DNA from: Peltaster fructicola
Taxonomy: Eukaryota > Ascomycota > Dothideomycetes
Assembly (NCBI GenBank): GCA_001592805.2
Contig: CP051143.1
Span: 1,550,001 to 1,614,000, forward strand
Direction of reading: 5' to 3'
Length of the DNA stretch: 64,000 nucleotides
Within the stretch, counting starts at the first letter, position 1, and every line of letters begins with the position of its first letter. Both the position numbers and the translations under genes were made by a program. A model generated the notes under the pieces. The model was given only the letters and a program-made list of their open reading frames with translations. It searched no databases and was not told where the DNA came from. Below are positions 9,664 through 20,048 of the stretch, in pieces.

Positions 9664-11565
9664 ATGCAGTGGCAGTGGTCTGTCATAGCCGTTCTGGCAG
9701 CAAACATCAGTCCATCATGGTCTTTCAATATGTACCCAGCGGTCGACGCTTCAAAGCTGGGAAAGGTGTTCAACCTGACCACAGGCTGTATTTCGGCGTT
9801 GAACACAACATTGCCAGCATGCGACCAGACACTTTTCTCGATGGCTGTGCAATTCGACAACTACTACTGGGACAACGATAACATTACCGATCTCTGTGGT
9901 ACAACCTGTCAACCAGACGCGAATCAGTGGCACTGGGCTGTTCAAGATGCTTGTGATGGACAAACAATAACAGCTTATGGCAAGCTCCTGCCTGCAGAGA
10001 GTATCTCTGGTCGCTACTTGGACTCTATGAATCATCTCTGTCTGGCCTCGAGGTTGGTACTCCTGTCATGGATGATGATAGGTCTGCTAACCTGATCAGC
10101 ACGTCGGATCAGTGGTGTCTACCTGTGTCATATAGCTGGACTGGCTCAGACGTCATTCGAGTTGACTGCACAGCAACCCCTACAGACCCTTCCTGCACGG
10201 GAGATGTGTCTGCTAACACAAGACTTGCCAATTTATACAACAACAGTATCCTGTGCGACAACTGCTTCATCGATATGATGTACCAGCGAGTGGTGTCGCC
10301 GTACTATCCCGATACCTCTCAACTAGAGTACCTGTCAGATCAATTGCAAGACATCGGGGACATATGCAAGACAGCGATCCCTGCGATCACAGTCCGCGCA
10401 GACCCAGACTACTATGTTGCTCCGCCAGCCACATCGATCAATGTCCTGCCTGGTGCATCAAGCACGACGACATCGTCTGTTACGACCACAGCGACATGCA
10501 GTGGACAGACAGTGACTCCACCACAGCGGATCCGAAACATCATGATCCGACAGAGCAACAACTGTGATTCGCTATCTGCGAAGTATGGTGTGACGACGGG
10601 AGATCTGCAATACCTCACGAATAGCGATACCTGCACCATCACCTCGAGCGTTTGCCTTCCAGCCAAGTGCACCCTTGCAACGGTGTCGGGCTCGCAGACC
10701 TGGTAGATATGGCCTCATACGTGCGAAAGAGCAAGCTGACATATTACAGTGACTCGATAGCTGCTTCAATCTCTGGCAATGTCACCACCACGCAGTTCCT
10801 CAATTGGAATCCGCACATCCAGGGATTGTGTGATGTTCCCACGCAAGGCCAGCAAGTTTGTGTCAGGTGAGTAATCTGTCTTGACGTGCGAGTAATGCTA
10901 AACCTTGGCAGTCCTCCTGGAGGTACATACAAGCTAGCACCTCCACCTCTTGGCAGTGCAAATGCTGGTAACCAGCAACGTGGTGGTCAAGGTGGCGTTG
11001 TCACACCAACGACGACTGTGACAAGTACAGTCAACGGTGCAACTGTTGGACCTGGCCCGAGCCCAACGCAATCCGGGATCGCGAGCAATTGCAACAACTA
11101 TGCTCTAGCAAAGAAGGGAGACGACTGCTACGACTTTGCAATCGCTCACAATATTCAGTAAGAGGAGTCTATCCCCGCTCGAACATCCACTGATAACACT
11201 TCTGCAGACCATCAGATCTCTACTCTTGGAATCTAGGCCTAGGTGCCAACGGTGCTAACTGTTCATTGCAATTCCAGGCAGGCGAATACTACTGTGTTGG
11301 CATCAGTGGCACAACCACTACGACCACTATGAGAGCAACTACCACTTCCGTGAGTGCTCCAGGACCTACTCAGAGTGGCATAGTGTCCAATTGCAACAAG
11401 TATGCGAAAGCAGCTTCAGGCACTGGATGCTACGACTTTGCCACGGCGAATAGTATCACACAGGCGCAACTGTACAAATGGAACACTGTGCTTGGTCCAA
11501 ATGGCGAGAACTGTGGAACAGAGTTCTGGGCGAATGAGTACTATTGTGTTGGGGTGAGCTCATGA
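9664..11565 (+). CDS. Secreted multi-LysM protein
   Basis: Five exons: 9664-10052, 10100-10684, 10750-10866, 10912-11157 and 11208-11565, giving 564 aa. The ATG at 9664 opens a signal peptide (MQWQWSVIAVLAANISPSWS). About 220 residues of Cys-containing N-terminal region precede a Thr/Ser linker. LysM modules follow: NCDSLSAKYGVTTGDLQYL; DSIAASISGNVTTTQFLNWN; and two near-duplicate modules, each starting TQSGI and ending EYYCVG, with YDFAIAHNIQPSDLYSWN and CYDFATANSITQAQLYKWN. LysM binds chitin oligomers; fungal versions shield hyphae or accompany subgroup C chitinases. The two C-terminal modules look like a recent tandem duplication. The third intron is bounded by GT..AG with weak donor GTCGGG, chosen to restore the LysM frame. 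Confidence 0.88.
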
Positions 11566-11607
11566 GTAATGAAATGCTTCGCCGACATTCAGTACTGTGG
11601 CTCGAGT

Positions 11608-12499
11608 CTACATGCTCACTGCTGCCCCAGGCAAGATGGGTGGAGCATTCATAAGGCGACTTTGCTTCGCAGCATCTTTCTCCTCGAGCCAGTGCTCCAG
11701 ATCTCGGTAGCAGTCATCTCGCTGGAAGTTCCTGAGGTCAGGCCAACCATAACGACGATATATCTTTTGTAGCTCCTACAAGCTTGTCAGCATAGATAGA
11801 CGAGGTTTGTTGGCCTACCTTTGCTTCCAAGTATTGTTCATCAGTCTCATCACCGCCAACAATGTGGTATATACCTGGCCATTCCATTCCTGGTCTTGGA
11901 ATGTACTCTAGCTTGGTGAATTTGTCCACAATCTTGCCGAAATATACCTCAATAGGTTGAGTGAGTTCCAAAGGATCCCACTTGTGCTGTGCCTTATTCC
12001 GCCATGCACGAGAATCGTCATCAGCGTACTTGTGTGCTTCATCATCGTAGATTTGACCTGGACCAAGCTCTGTGACTGTGCCGTCCGTAGTGTCGAGCAT
12101 GGCATAAGATCCATATTGTCCCTCGGATGGTTGCGTAAGGGGCAAAACATGCGGTGGCAGGTCTAGCAACCCGGCCGTCAGCAGAGCCTTGAGGTGGGCT
12201 TCACTGAGATCTTGACGATAGTCACAGAAGACCGTATATGGTTGTAGCATATAGCGTGGATGACTCCAATGGTCTCGATCTTGTCTGACATATGGCAAGT
12301 GTCTGAGAAGCTGATAGACCTCATCCGTCTTGTAAGACACATCTTCGCGTGTGATCGGCCAGCCATCGGGCGGCGGGTGCAAGACATCTTCAGGCTTGAC
12401 ATATGGCATTTGTGAGAGAAACGTGTATAGGTCTGTCATGACTCTGATGACGTTCTCTCTGTTGTATGTCGAGCCATCGGGCACTCTTGGGTCACCCAT
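11608..12499 (-). CDS. Hypothetical fungal protein, two exons
   Basis: Exons 12499-11819 and 11775-11608 give 282 aa. The intron (GTAGGC...TTGTAG, 43 nt) joins QYLEAK to ELQKIYRRYGWPDLRNFQRD in frame, and the coding sense of the second exon (DDCYRDLEHWLEEKDAAKQ) supports it. The protein is Asp/Tyr/Pro rich, with an internal repeat-like pair LSQMPYVKPED and LRHLPYVRQDRD. There is no signal peptide or TM segment. No family was recognised and no function is proposed. The stop lies 42 bp from the stop of the convergent LysM gene. Confidence 0.7.
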
Positions 12500-12926
12500 G
12501 ATGCCGTGCGGTGATCAAGAAGCAGAAGTAAAGGTCGTCGAAGTTGGGATGGTAGAGAAGGCTGGGAGCACGTTATAGCTTGCAGGCTGGCACGTCCTGA
12601 ATGGGGATCAGCGCTCGTTCTTACGTATTGTGTGTTGCATTCAGAGACAGCATGCTCTGTGTAAGCGCTAACAACGCGTCTCTGCAGCTAAGTAGGCTGT
12701 ATGGTACGCTTGGTATCCAGAATGTGTGCAAATGCTCGACACTGCCATCTCAACAAGATGGAGTGCTGTAGAAGAGTAAGTTCTCGTGTGATGGTGAGAT
12801 GCAGGTTCACTCTAGAAGTGATCCAAACAAGGGCGATCGAGTCACGACTTTTGACCAAGATGGACAAAGCACGTTGTAGGCTCAAAGTCGTTTCTAGCAA
12901 CAACAACATTTCAAGACGATCTTCCA
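12500..12926. other. Intergenic between divergent genes
   Basis: About 430 bp separating the hypothetical gene (minus) from the FAM192A-like gene (plus). Nothing recognisable beyond presumed promoters. Confidence 0.5.
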
Positions 12927-13702
12927 ATGTCACGCTTCGTATCTGGAGGTACCGACGAGGAGCCTGCGGAGCGCGATGATGCTTGGATACAGGCTCAGAA
13001 GGCGGTCGAAGCTCGACATCTTGCGAAGCTAGATGCTGGCAAGCAAGACGGCGGCAAGAGTCTGTTTGAGACCTTACAAGCGAACAAAGGTTTCTGCTTC
13101 ATCCACAATCCACATGATTAACATACACTGATCGGGGTAGTTTGAGTCAAGATGCAAAGCAAGCAGCATTTGAAGAATCCATTCGTCTCAGAAATCAATT
13201 TCGAAGTCTAGACGACGATGAGGTCGAGTTCCTCGACTCCATAGCTGCAGAATCTCGCGCGAAAGAAGCTGAAGTTCGACGGGATGCCAAATTACAGCTA
13301 GATGCTTTTCGAGCACAACAGGAAGAAGCAGAACAGGCGAGCAAGCAGTCCACCGATGTTGTGCCAGATGCTGCAGAAGCCTGGACTGCTGGAGGCAGAA
13401 AACGCAAGAAGCAAGCTACTACGATCGCTGGTATCGTGAAGAAACGCCAGCTGTCGTCAAGCAAGGCCACACCAGGTGCTGATAAAGCTGATTCGTTTAG
13501 TGGCAAGATGCTGTCCAAGGAGAGTGATGCGACCACAGATGAGAACAAGGCTGTGATTGTTGCATCGACAGTGTCTTCCACATCAGCAACATCTGATCAG
13601 AGACCTGCTGCGATGATCAATCTTGCGGTATCCTCCGCTGCAGCATCCCTTGAGCAGAAACCTTCACTTGGCTTGGCGGACTATTCTTCGGACGAGGGTT
13701 GA
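12927..13702 (+). CDS. FAM192A/NIP30 N-terminal-domain protein
   Basis: Exons 12927-13089 and 13152-13702, 237 aa. The conserved N-terminal region SRFVSGGTDEEPAERDDAW, KSLFETLQANK and then KQAAFEESIRLRNQFRSLDD...EFLDSI is the FAM192A/PSME3IP1 signature of nuclear proteins that, in animals, bind the proteasome activator PA28-gamma. The rest is charged coiled coil, then Ser/Thr/Ala-rich disorder ending in LGLADYSSDEG. The 62-nt intron interrupts the domain just after LQANK, a place where the reading frame otherwise runs into a stop. Nuclear location is inferred from the family and from basic stretches such as GGRKRKKQ. Confidence 0.85.
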
Positions 13703-13858
13703 TCGAGTCGCTCAGTACCAGAGAGCTGTGCACATCGTGATGGTGTTTCGATGACTCCTTCGCCGTGTTGGTCTCGCGCAAATCGCTCAGATCGCTGACC
13801 GGTTCAAGAAGCAGAGCAACATTGCAGAGAGATAACTCAGCCTAACACAATTATGATG

Positions 13859-14101
13859 CTATCCTCTCAGAGCCTCTTCTTTAGCCTTGTTCCAGAAGTG
13901 ATTGACATAGATGCCGATGAATAGTGACCACAAGATAATGGGTATTGGCAGTAGGCGCAGGCTCAACGGCCATGTCGATGGTTTGCTCCAGGCAAAGTTA
14001 TCTGCTGCTCCTCGCAATGCATTACTGTCTGAAGCAGCCACTGCTGTCGTTTGCAAGTCTCGTGCGCGCCTCTGTCGCATGCTATTCCCTTGGTCATCCA
14101 T
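13859..14101 (-). CDS. Small single-pass membrane protein, 80 aa
   Basis: An ATG at 14101 in the frame ending at 13859. The N-terminal half is hydrophilic (RQRRARDLQTTAVAASDSNA). A single strong TM segment lies near residues 49-68 (LRLLPIPIILWSLFIGIYVN), followed by a short charged tail (HFWNKAKEEALRG), which suggests a small ER or mitochondrial membrane protein. No family was recognised. A longer frame to 14230 is possible, but its extra part reads like leader sequence. Confidence 0.5.
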   Translation of the reverse strand: MDDQGNSMRQRRARDLQTTAVAASDSNALRGAADNFAWSKPSTWPLSLRLLPIPIILWSLFIGIYVNHFWNKAKEEALRG

Positions 14102-14322
14102 TTTATCGAAGGACTGCAGTGGAGTGAGATGCAAGAGAGCCAGACGCTTGACTGAAAACTTTGCACCCAGGCGGATTCGAACGCGCAAAATATATGCTTC
14201 TTCTGCCTTTGCCGTCCTAATGCGCTGCAAGAAAAGAGCTGTCGACGTCGATGCCGCCCTCTACTGTCGCGCAAGACGTATCACGATGTCTCATTCGAGG
14301 TGCAGGTCTACGACAAAATAGC

Positions 14323-14425
14323 AAAAAAATCGTTTTGCTCTCATAGCTTGCATGTGTCATCCTTAGTGCAGGGGCCATGCTAATCTTCTCTGTATTGTTT
14401 CATATGACCAAATGCCCCGGAGGGC
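14323..14425 (-). ncRNA. U6 spliceosomal snRNA
   Basis: About 103 nt on the minus strand. The 5' stem-loop GCCC-UCCG-GGGC (a UNCG-type tetraloop) is followed by AUUUGGUC and GAAACAAUACAGAGAAGAU, which contains the invariant ACAGAGA box that pairs with the 5' splice site. UAGCAUGGCCCCUGC, with the AGC triad, comes next, then the U4-pairing/internal stem-loop region AAGGAUGACAC. The gene ends in a run of seven T (14323-14329), a Pol III terminator and the Lsm-binding tail. Unlike the fission-yeast gene, no intron interrupts the conserved core. The 5' end was set by matching the stem-loop; it may be off by a few bases. Confidence 0.93.
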
Positions 14426-14447
14426 GAGAAGAACAAGATTCTCAGGG

Positions 14448-14453
14448 ATTATA
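14448..14453 (-). promoter_or_regulatory. TATA box of the U6 gene
   Basis: TATAAT (in GGATATAATCC) on the minus strand starts 28 nt upstream of the inferred U6 5' end. This is the spacing used by TFIIIB at U6 genes. Confidence 0.7.
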
Positions 14454-14455
14454 TC

Positions 14456-14874
14456 CTGCCACTTTGCACGGGCGCACCCGCCGCATCATCGCATAGCCCA
14501 CAACACGCAACAGCCTAGACACTGCCAGCAGCCGGCTACAGCAAAGCCGATAGACAGTGCCAGAGACAGATAGTATCTCAGTTCGACAATGTTGTGCTGA
14601 CTCGATGTGGGAGGAGATCAAGGTCGAAATGGCATGCAGGAAATACAATATGCAAGCGACCTCGGATAAGTGCGCCAAGCATCTGCCATTCTTCTGCCTG
14701 CCTTAGTCTTAGTCTCCTCACGGCTACTAGATAAACTCCTGCTCTGTAATGACTCGTATAGACAGAGTATACACATCCTGTATTAAGACCTAGTCAAGCT
14801 AACATATATCTTTGCTATCGCGGCCTTCAACGTGACAGCATAGTCTCATGGCGAGATGTTGCTCACGCAATTGC
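14456..14874. other. Intergenic, no gene recognised
   Basis: About 420 bp between the U6 promoter and the 3' end of COQ5. No motif-bearing open frame. Confidence 0.5.
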
Positions 14875-15877
14875 TTAAACTGGCTTGATTCCCTTGTGAA
14901 TAGCTGCAATGCCGAAGCTCAGATCTTCCCACGAGCCCTCTACACCATCATCGCCAGGCATACGTCCAGGAAGAATGAAACCGGCATTCCTGATCATTCC
15001 TGCAAAGTCCTCCTGCTTTGGGAACCTTTCGATGCTCTCGACGAGATACTGATAGCTATCCCGATCCGCTGCCACGATCTGGCCAATCAATGGTATCGCG
15101 CCGAAGCTCCATCTCTTGTAGACTGCATTGAACAGTGGATTGCTGAGGTTCGGTGCAAACTCGAGGCAGGCAAACACTCCTCCTGGCTTGAGTACTCGAA
15201 AGGCCTCTCGAAGCGCCTTGTCCTTGTGTGTAAAGTTACGTATGCCGAAGGACACTGTGTAGAGATCGATGCTCGCGTCTGGTACCTTGTCAAGCTCTTC
15301 GGCATTCGCCTCGAGGAAATCGACACGACCTTGTCCTGCATACTCTGTCACTGATAACCTCTTTCTACCCTCGCCTAGCATATCAGGGTTGATGTCCGAG
15401 ACTGTGATGTGCAGGCTGTTGTCGCCATTGATCTTCGTCGCATGGTCCAATATCCTCATAGCGATGTCACCGGATCCTCCAGCGATATCGAGGCATCTCA
15501 CGGGCCCTGTCTGTGATGGCATACGGCGTGTGCCAGGGTTTAAAGATCTGACGAAATGATCTTTCCACAATCGATGTATACCCAAGGACATGAAGTCGTT
15601 CATTCGATCATAGCTGCTTGCCACTGAGGAGAAGACTGCACCAACTGGATATCGTCAGCGTCGTCGCGAAAACTGGAAAGCGTGACAAACCTCTCGAGGC
15701 CTTGATATCCTCTGCGACAGTCTCAAAGCCGAAATGTGTTGTCTTGCCATCGTCAGGACGTGGTTGTTGTTGTTGTTGTGCAAGTCGTGCAGTTGTGGCA
15801 AAGGACGATCGCTGACACGCCGTGCAGACCCATTTCGACGAGGAAGATACTCGTAAGCGTTTGACTGCCTGTGACAT
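14875..15877 (-). CDS. COQ5: 2-methoxy-6-polyprenyl-1,4-benzoquinol methylase, mitochondrial (COQ5)
   Basis: SAM-dependent C-methyltransferase of ubiquinone synthesis on the matrix face of the inner membrane, part of the CoQ synthome. Exons 15877-15691 and 15644-14875, 318 aa. It has an N-terminal mitochondrial leader (MSQAVKRLRVSSSSKWVC...RSSFATTARLAQ, then a Gln run). After splicing, VGAVFSSVASSYDRMNDFMS and GIHRLWKDHFV match the UbiE/COQ5 signature. The SAM-binding motif LDIAGGSGDIAMRIL lies at about residue 120; the second UbiE signature NFTHKDKALREAFRVLKPGG and YQYLVESIERFPKQEDF are present. The 46-nt intron restores the conserved VFSSVASSYD. It is divergent from the OsmC gene, 255 bp away. 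Confidence 0.95.
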
Positions 15878-16132
15878 GGCGAATACTGAGTCTCTGATGG
15901 ATTGAATGCACTGATGTCGATCTGTAACATAGGTTCGCAGCTCTTACTCTCGGAATTCTTTAGGGCTGATCCGTGCACTCTCCTCCGAGCGCCCGGGAAT
16001 GATATCATCCCAATGCTCTCGTCGATCATCTCTATGTACTTATTGCCGTGGAGCTCTATGTAGCTCGACACAATATTTTCTCCCTACCTCACCACACAAA
16101 GAGTGCAAACCACTGATATCAATAGCTCGACC

Positions 16133-16636
16133 ATGAATTCCATTCGTGCCCTTCGACCGCTTATGCGCGGCGTGCCGCGTCTCGCTCAACCATCAAGACG
16201 GTCCCTCAATTGGGACTCGTCTCCTGCACTTACCACAGCTCATGCACAGGTCACAGGTGGTCGCAGCGGGAAGGCCACATCACCTCACTTCGACCTCGAG
16301 CTTGGTCAGCCAAAAGAGCTTGGCGGCAACGGCAAGAAGACAAATCCAGAAGAGCTCTTCGCTGCAGGTTATGGTGCTTGTTTCCAGGGTGCCATGGGTG
16401 CGACTGCCCCAACTCTCGGCATCAAATATACCGACAGCACTATCGAGACGGACGTTCATCTTATTGGCGATCTGAAGAAGCTGGATTTGGGTATCAGGGT
16501 CGACATGAAGATCACTGGAAAGGACATCAAACTGGAAGATCTTCAGAAGCTGGTCGAGAAGACCAAGACTGTTTGTCCTTATTCAAGAGCGACAGAGGGC
16601 AACGTGATCACAAACATCCAGGTCGCGGTCGAGTAG
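16133..16636 (+). CDS. OsmC/Ohr-type peroxiredoxin-like protein, probably mitochondrial
   Basis: Single-exon protein of 167 aa. Residues 1-30 are basic with Ser/Leu (MNSIRALRPLMRGVPRLAQP), consistent with a mitochondrial leader. The Ohr fold follows: TGGRSGKATS, NPEELFAAGYGACFQGA with the first redox Cys, and VCPYSRAT with the second Cys about 60 residues later. Ohr proteins reduce organic hydroperoxides, using lipoyl or other dithiols in bacteria. Fungal relatives are mitochondrial. It shares a 255-bp divergent promoter with COQ5, so co-expression of two mitochondrial redox genes is plausible but inferred. Confidence 0.88.
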   Translation: MNSIRALRPLMRGVPRLAQPSRRSLNWDSSPALTTAHAQVTGGRSGKATSPHFDLELGQPKELGGNGKKTNPEELFAAGYGACFQGAMGATAPTLGIKYTDSTIETDVHLIGDLKKLDLGIRVDMKITGKDIKLEDLQKLVEKTKTVCPYSRATEGNVITNIQVAVE

Positions 16637-17459
16637 GTGCGGCTATGCTACTTCGTGAATCAACGCATATTCATTACAATCACTGAATCGGCACTACGAG
16701 GATCGTGGCATTTCACATCTTGCATTGACGAGTGAAGGAGCGCCGAGGTGGGTTGTGCTTGGTGTATCTCTGAGATGTTGTGTCTATATCTATTGTGCAC
16801 TCCTAACACAGACACATCTAGTCCAGGCATTGTCCCGGAGTCACAGGTCCACCACGACCCGAAGACCTGCTTGGCGGTTCTCAATCGTCAACAGATAGGC
16901 TAACAGAACTGTAGACCGGCTCGATTGGCTCAGACTATTGAAGGCTGACACCACAGGAAACGCCTCAATGCAGATAGGCCATGTCACTATCCTCAGCCTT
17001 GCAGATGCACCCCACACGAGACTCGCTCATGGAGGCTAGAGCTAAGACCTGCTCATCTCATACTGGTGGGTATTGCAGATATGTCTCTTTGACAAACCGT
17101 AATATGCTCGAATACCAATGTCAGCATACAACTGAGACCTTGCACCGACATCTTGTCAAAGCAGCAAGCAATGCAACATTGGCGCCGAGCCGCCAGCCTC
17201 TTATCAAATGCTTGACGCCTCTAAGTTTGCAACATGCAAGCCACAATCATCAAACGGAGATCCTCAGCCTGATGTGCTTCTTCGTTGCTATCTCCTCTGC
17301 GTCTCTAGCGACAAGGCTGTCCTCGTGCAAGCCACCACGGTTGGACGGAAGTCCGTCATGCAGCTGCTTCAAGGTAAACTATACATGTCTCGTTCGTTGC
17401 GACGTTTGGCTTCGTTCTCATGTGCATCAGCATTGACTTGAACGCTTCGATGACCGATT
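16637..17459. other. Intergenic, no gene recognised
   Basis: About 0.8 kb upstream of the first HET gene. The plus-strand frame 16981-17436 has no motif, no leader and no family look, and is treated as chance. Confidence 0.5.
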
Positions 17460-20048
17460 ATGGCTAACAAACACACCGTACGATATGGCAAACAACCCAA
17501 ATTTGCGAACAGGTATCCGCCGCCAACGGGCTACGCCCTCGAGCACAAACCGCCAGTGCTTGCAGTGGCAAAGATCGACAAGTTGACCACTCGGTTCTTT
17601 CTTGAGAAAGCCGCACAACTCGATAAGAACCGGCCAAAGTACAAGCGATTAAAGAAGGACCACACACGCATGATCGTTCTGAGAAAGCAACATGGCGACG
17701 AGCTGGACATTGAGATTGAGCTGAAAGAAGTTGCATTCGCTGATCTCCAGAAACAACCATACGATGCCCTGTCCTATCATTGGGGTCCAAGGGACAACAG
17801 AAACCCGGTATTCCTTATGGATCCCAATGCGACTGAGGCCGACACTGCGCGACATGAGATGGCCGATGTTGTCAGAACGGTCATGATCGCACATCCTTCC
17901 AAGGAGCTGTTTAGTCAGGAGACAAGGATGCTGGCATCACCGCATTTCATGGTGACTGATAACCTATATCAAGCTCTGTCCCATCTGCGTACTACAGAAG
18001 ACTTGAACATCTGGATCGATGCCATCTGCATAAATCAGGAGGATTCTGACGAGAAGGTGGAGCAGATCGCAAGGATGAATGAGATCTATTCCAAAGCGCA
18101 TAGCGTTACTATATGGTTGGGACCAGGCGATGACAAGACCAGAGATGCTATTGACTTTGTACGAAACACCCTTTTGGTGGACCCCGAGCGGATTGGAGAA
18201 CTGGTGAACAGCGACGACAATACTGCATCCTGGCAGAACCTGTTGCACCTGATGCGATCTAGTTGGTTCTCTCGTCGATGGGTCATTCAGGAGCTTGCGC
18301 TTGCCAAGCAAGCCTACGTGCATTGCGGGTACGATGTCCTCAACTGGGTGGACTTGCGAGACGCTATTAGTATCTTTTCCAAGGACTTCGACGTTATCCG
18401 TGATTCGTTCAAACGATCAAAGATCCACGACCACGATTGGAATGCGCTTGGCGAGATCGAGCCGTTACATGCTAAGAAGCTCGTCGACATTGTGTCCAGT
18501 GTCTTCCGAGAGCATCGATCTGCCAGAGGGTGGGAACGACAGGCAGTACAAAGCCTCGAATATCTGGTCTCTACGCTTTCTAACTACGATGCTGGCGATC
18601 CAAGAGACACAATCAACGCCTTTCGCTATATTGCCAAGGAGACATGGGATCACAGCCCTGGACAGCCTGCTCAGCATGGGGATCCACCACTCGTAAACTA
18701 CAGAACCAGCTTGCTCGAGGTCTACGTCAAGTTCGTGCAGTGGGTGGTCAGTAATGGCCAAGGACTCGACATCATCTGCCGTCGTTGGGCAATTCCCGAA
18801 AGGCAGCGAGATGAGTTGACGTACAAGCTTTCATATCTGCCGAGCTGGATCCAGACTGTTCACGATGCCGACCGCCGCGATACGATACTTGGTGAACGGC
18901 GCTATGGAGACAGCTTTGTTGGCTCACCGGACAATTCGCCATACAAGGCCTCAGGCCGATTGTCCGCACGAGTCTCGTTCGCTCTTGTCTCAAAGCAGGC
19001 TACGGTTCAGGAAGAGACAACCACAGAAGGCGCTTCATTCGAGACGCCCAGCATATTTCGTCCGCATACTCCAGAGGTGGTTGTCACTGAACATTCAACA
19101 CATGATCATGATCTGGCTTCTCCAGATCATACCCACGACGATCGAGTTACAGGGCAAGATTACAAGTCACCGCCAGCTGCAGACGCACAGCAGTCTTCAA
19201 TCTTCAGTACCTTTTCGATAACGAACGGGCCCAAAGCTGAGGGTATGCCAAAGACCAAGCACCACGCCAGCTGGGACCATTTGCAGAAGCACTACCCGTC
19301 TCGTCCTCCGCTGCACATTCGCAAGATCTCAGTCACGACGGATCCCAGAAATCCGTCACTGTATAACATGCCAGAGATGTTCGCCGATGGTCAGCGGGTG
19401 CTTAAGCAGCTCGAAGATGGCATTGACGCTTCTCTGTATGCTGACGGACTTGTCGTAGGGCCGATCGAGCTCGAATATGGCCCTGCCGGCGATGGAGTGA
19501 TCAACCACACGGTGCTTCAACGTCTATACGGCGAGAACACAATCGACCCAGCAGATAGAGTGCCTGACAGGGTGTGGAAGGCTCTTGTTGCTGAGAGAGG
19601 ACCTAACGGTGGTCCACTGCCGCCTCTGTACGCACGAGCCTGCCAATATGCACTGCGATCACTCAATGCCAATCAAGACCTCAACATCAAAAGGCTGCAA
19701 GAGAAGACCAAAGTCGACTTCGTCAAGACGTTCTCTAAGAGGGTGGAAGGTGTCATATGGAATCGGTGCTTCTTCCGAGTAGTCGATCCTGACACGCAGA
19801 ACGAGTATCTAGGCTTTGGTCCAGGTGAAGCTTCCGGCTCCAGCAGTGACGGCACAGGCAGCGATCTGCTGTGTATCCTCTATGGATGCAGTGTGCCAGT
19901 CGTTCTCAGGCCGTACCAGAATCGCACGATTGAGACCTTCTACCAGCTCATCGGAGAGGCGTACGTGTACGGCATCATGGATGGTGAAGCTATTCCCATC
20001 GACAAGGACGAGCTCACGAGGAGGACTCAGACATTCCGCATTCTTTGA
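17460..20048 (+). CDS. HET-domain protein (heterokaryon-incompatibility type), 862 aa
   Basis: Single-exon gene. The HET domain spans about residues 97-250 with all three signatures: YDALSYHWG (about 101), LNIWIDAICINQED (about 183) and MNEIYSKAHSVTIWLGPGDD. SSWFSRRWVIQELALAKQAYVHCG follows, as usual in the family. The middle (about 510-640) is a low-complexity His/Asp/Ser region. The C-terminal part LLCILYGCSVPVVLRP and IGEAYVYGIMDGEAI is the common end module of long HET proteins. HET domains are TIR-related and trigger cell death or growth arrest on non-self recognition. No NLR or repeat domain is fused here. Whether it acts in incompatibility is unknown. Confidence 0.92.
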   Translation: MANKHTVRYGKQPKFANRYPPPTGYALEHKPPVLAVAKIDKLTTRFFLEKAAQLDKNRPKYKRLKKDHTRMIVLRKQHGDELDIEIELKEVAFADLQKQPYDALSYHWGPRDNRNPVFLMDPNATEADTARHEMADVVRTVMIAHPSKELFSQETRMLASPHFMVTDNLYQALSHLRTTEDLNIWIDAICINQEDSDEKVEQIARMNEIYSKAHSVTIWLGPGDDKTRDAIDFVRNTLLVDPERIGELVNSDDNTASWQNLLHLMRSSWFSRRWVIQELALAKQAYVHCGYDVLNWVDLRDAISIFSKDFDVIRDSFKRSKIHDHDWNALGEIEPLHAKKLVDIVSSVFREHRSARGWERQAVQSLEYLVSTLSNYDAGDPRDTINAFRYIAKETWDHSPGQPAQHGDPPLVNYRTSLLEVYVKFVQWVVSNGQGLDIICRRWAIPERQRDELTYKLSYLPSWIQTVHDADRRDTILGERRYGDSFVGSPDNSPYKASGRLSARVSFALVSKQATVQEETTTEGASFETPSIFRPHTPEVVVTEHSTHDHDLASPDHTHDDRVTGQDYKSPPAADAQQSSIFSTFSITNGPKAEGMPKTKHHASWDHLQKHYPSRPPLHIRKISVTTDPRNPSLYNMPEMFADGQRVLKQLEDGIDASLYADGLVVGPIELEYGPAGDGVINHTVLQRLYGENTIDPADRVPDRVWKALVAERGPNGGPLPPLYARACQYALRSLNANQDLNIKRLQEKTKVDFVKTFSKRVEGVIWNRCFFRVVDPDTQNEYLGFGPGEASGSSSDGTGSDLLCILYGCSVPVVLRPYQNRTIETFYQLIGEAYVYGIMDGEAIPIDKDELTRRTQTFRIL

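Noticed and set aside
14163-14240. GTTCGAATCC on the minus strand, a tRNA T-loop look-alike
   Set aside because: The flanking bases do not pair as a T stem, and no acceptor, D or anticodon arm can be drawn around it.
16981-17436. 151-codon frame before the first HET gene
   Set aside because: No family features, no leader, Ser/Cys/His-rich chance look; treated as promoter region.
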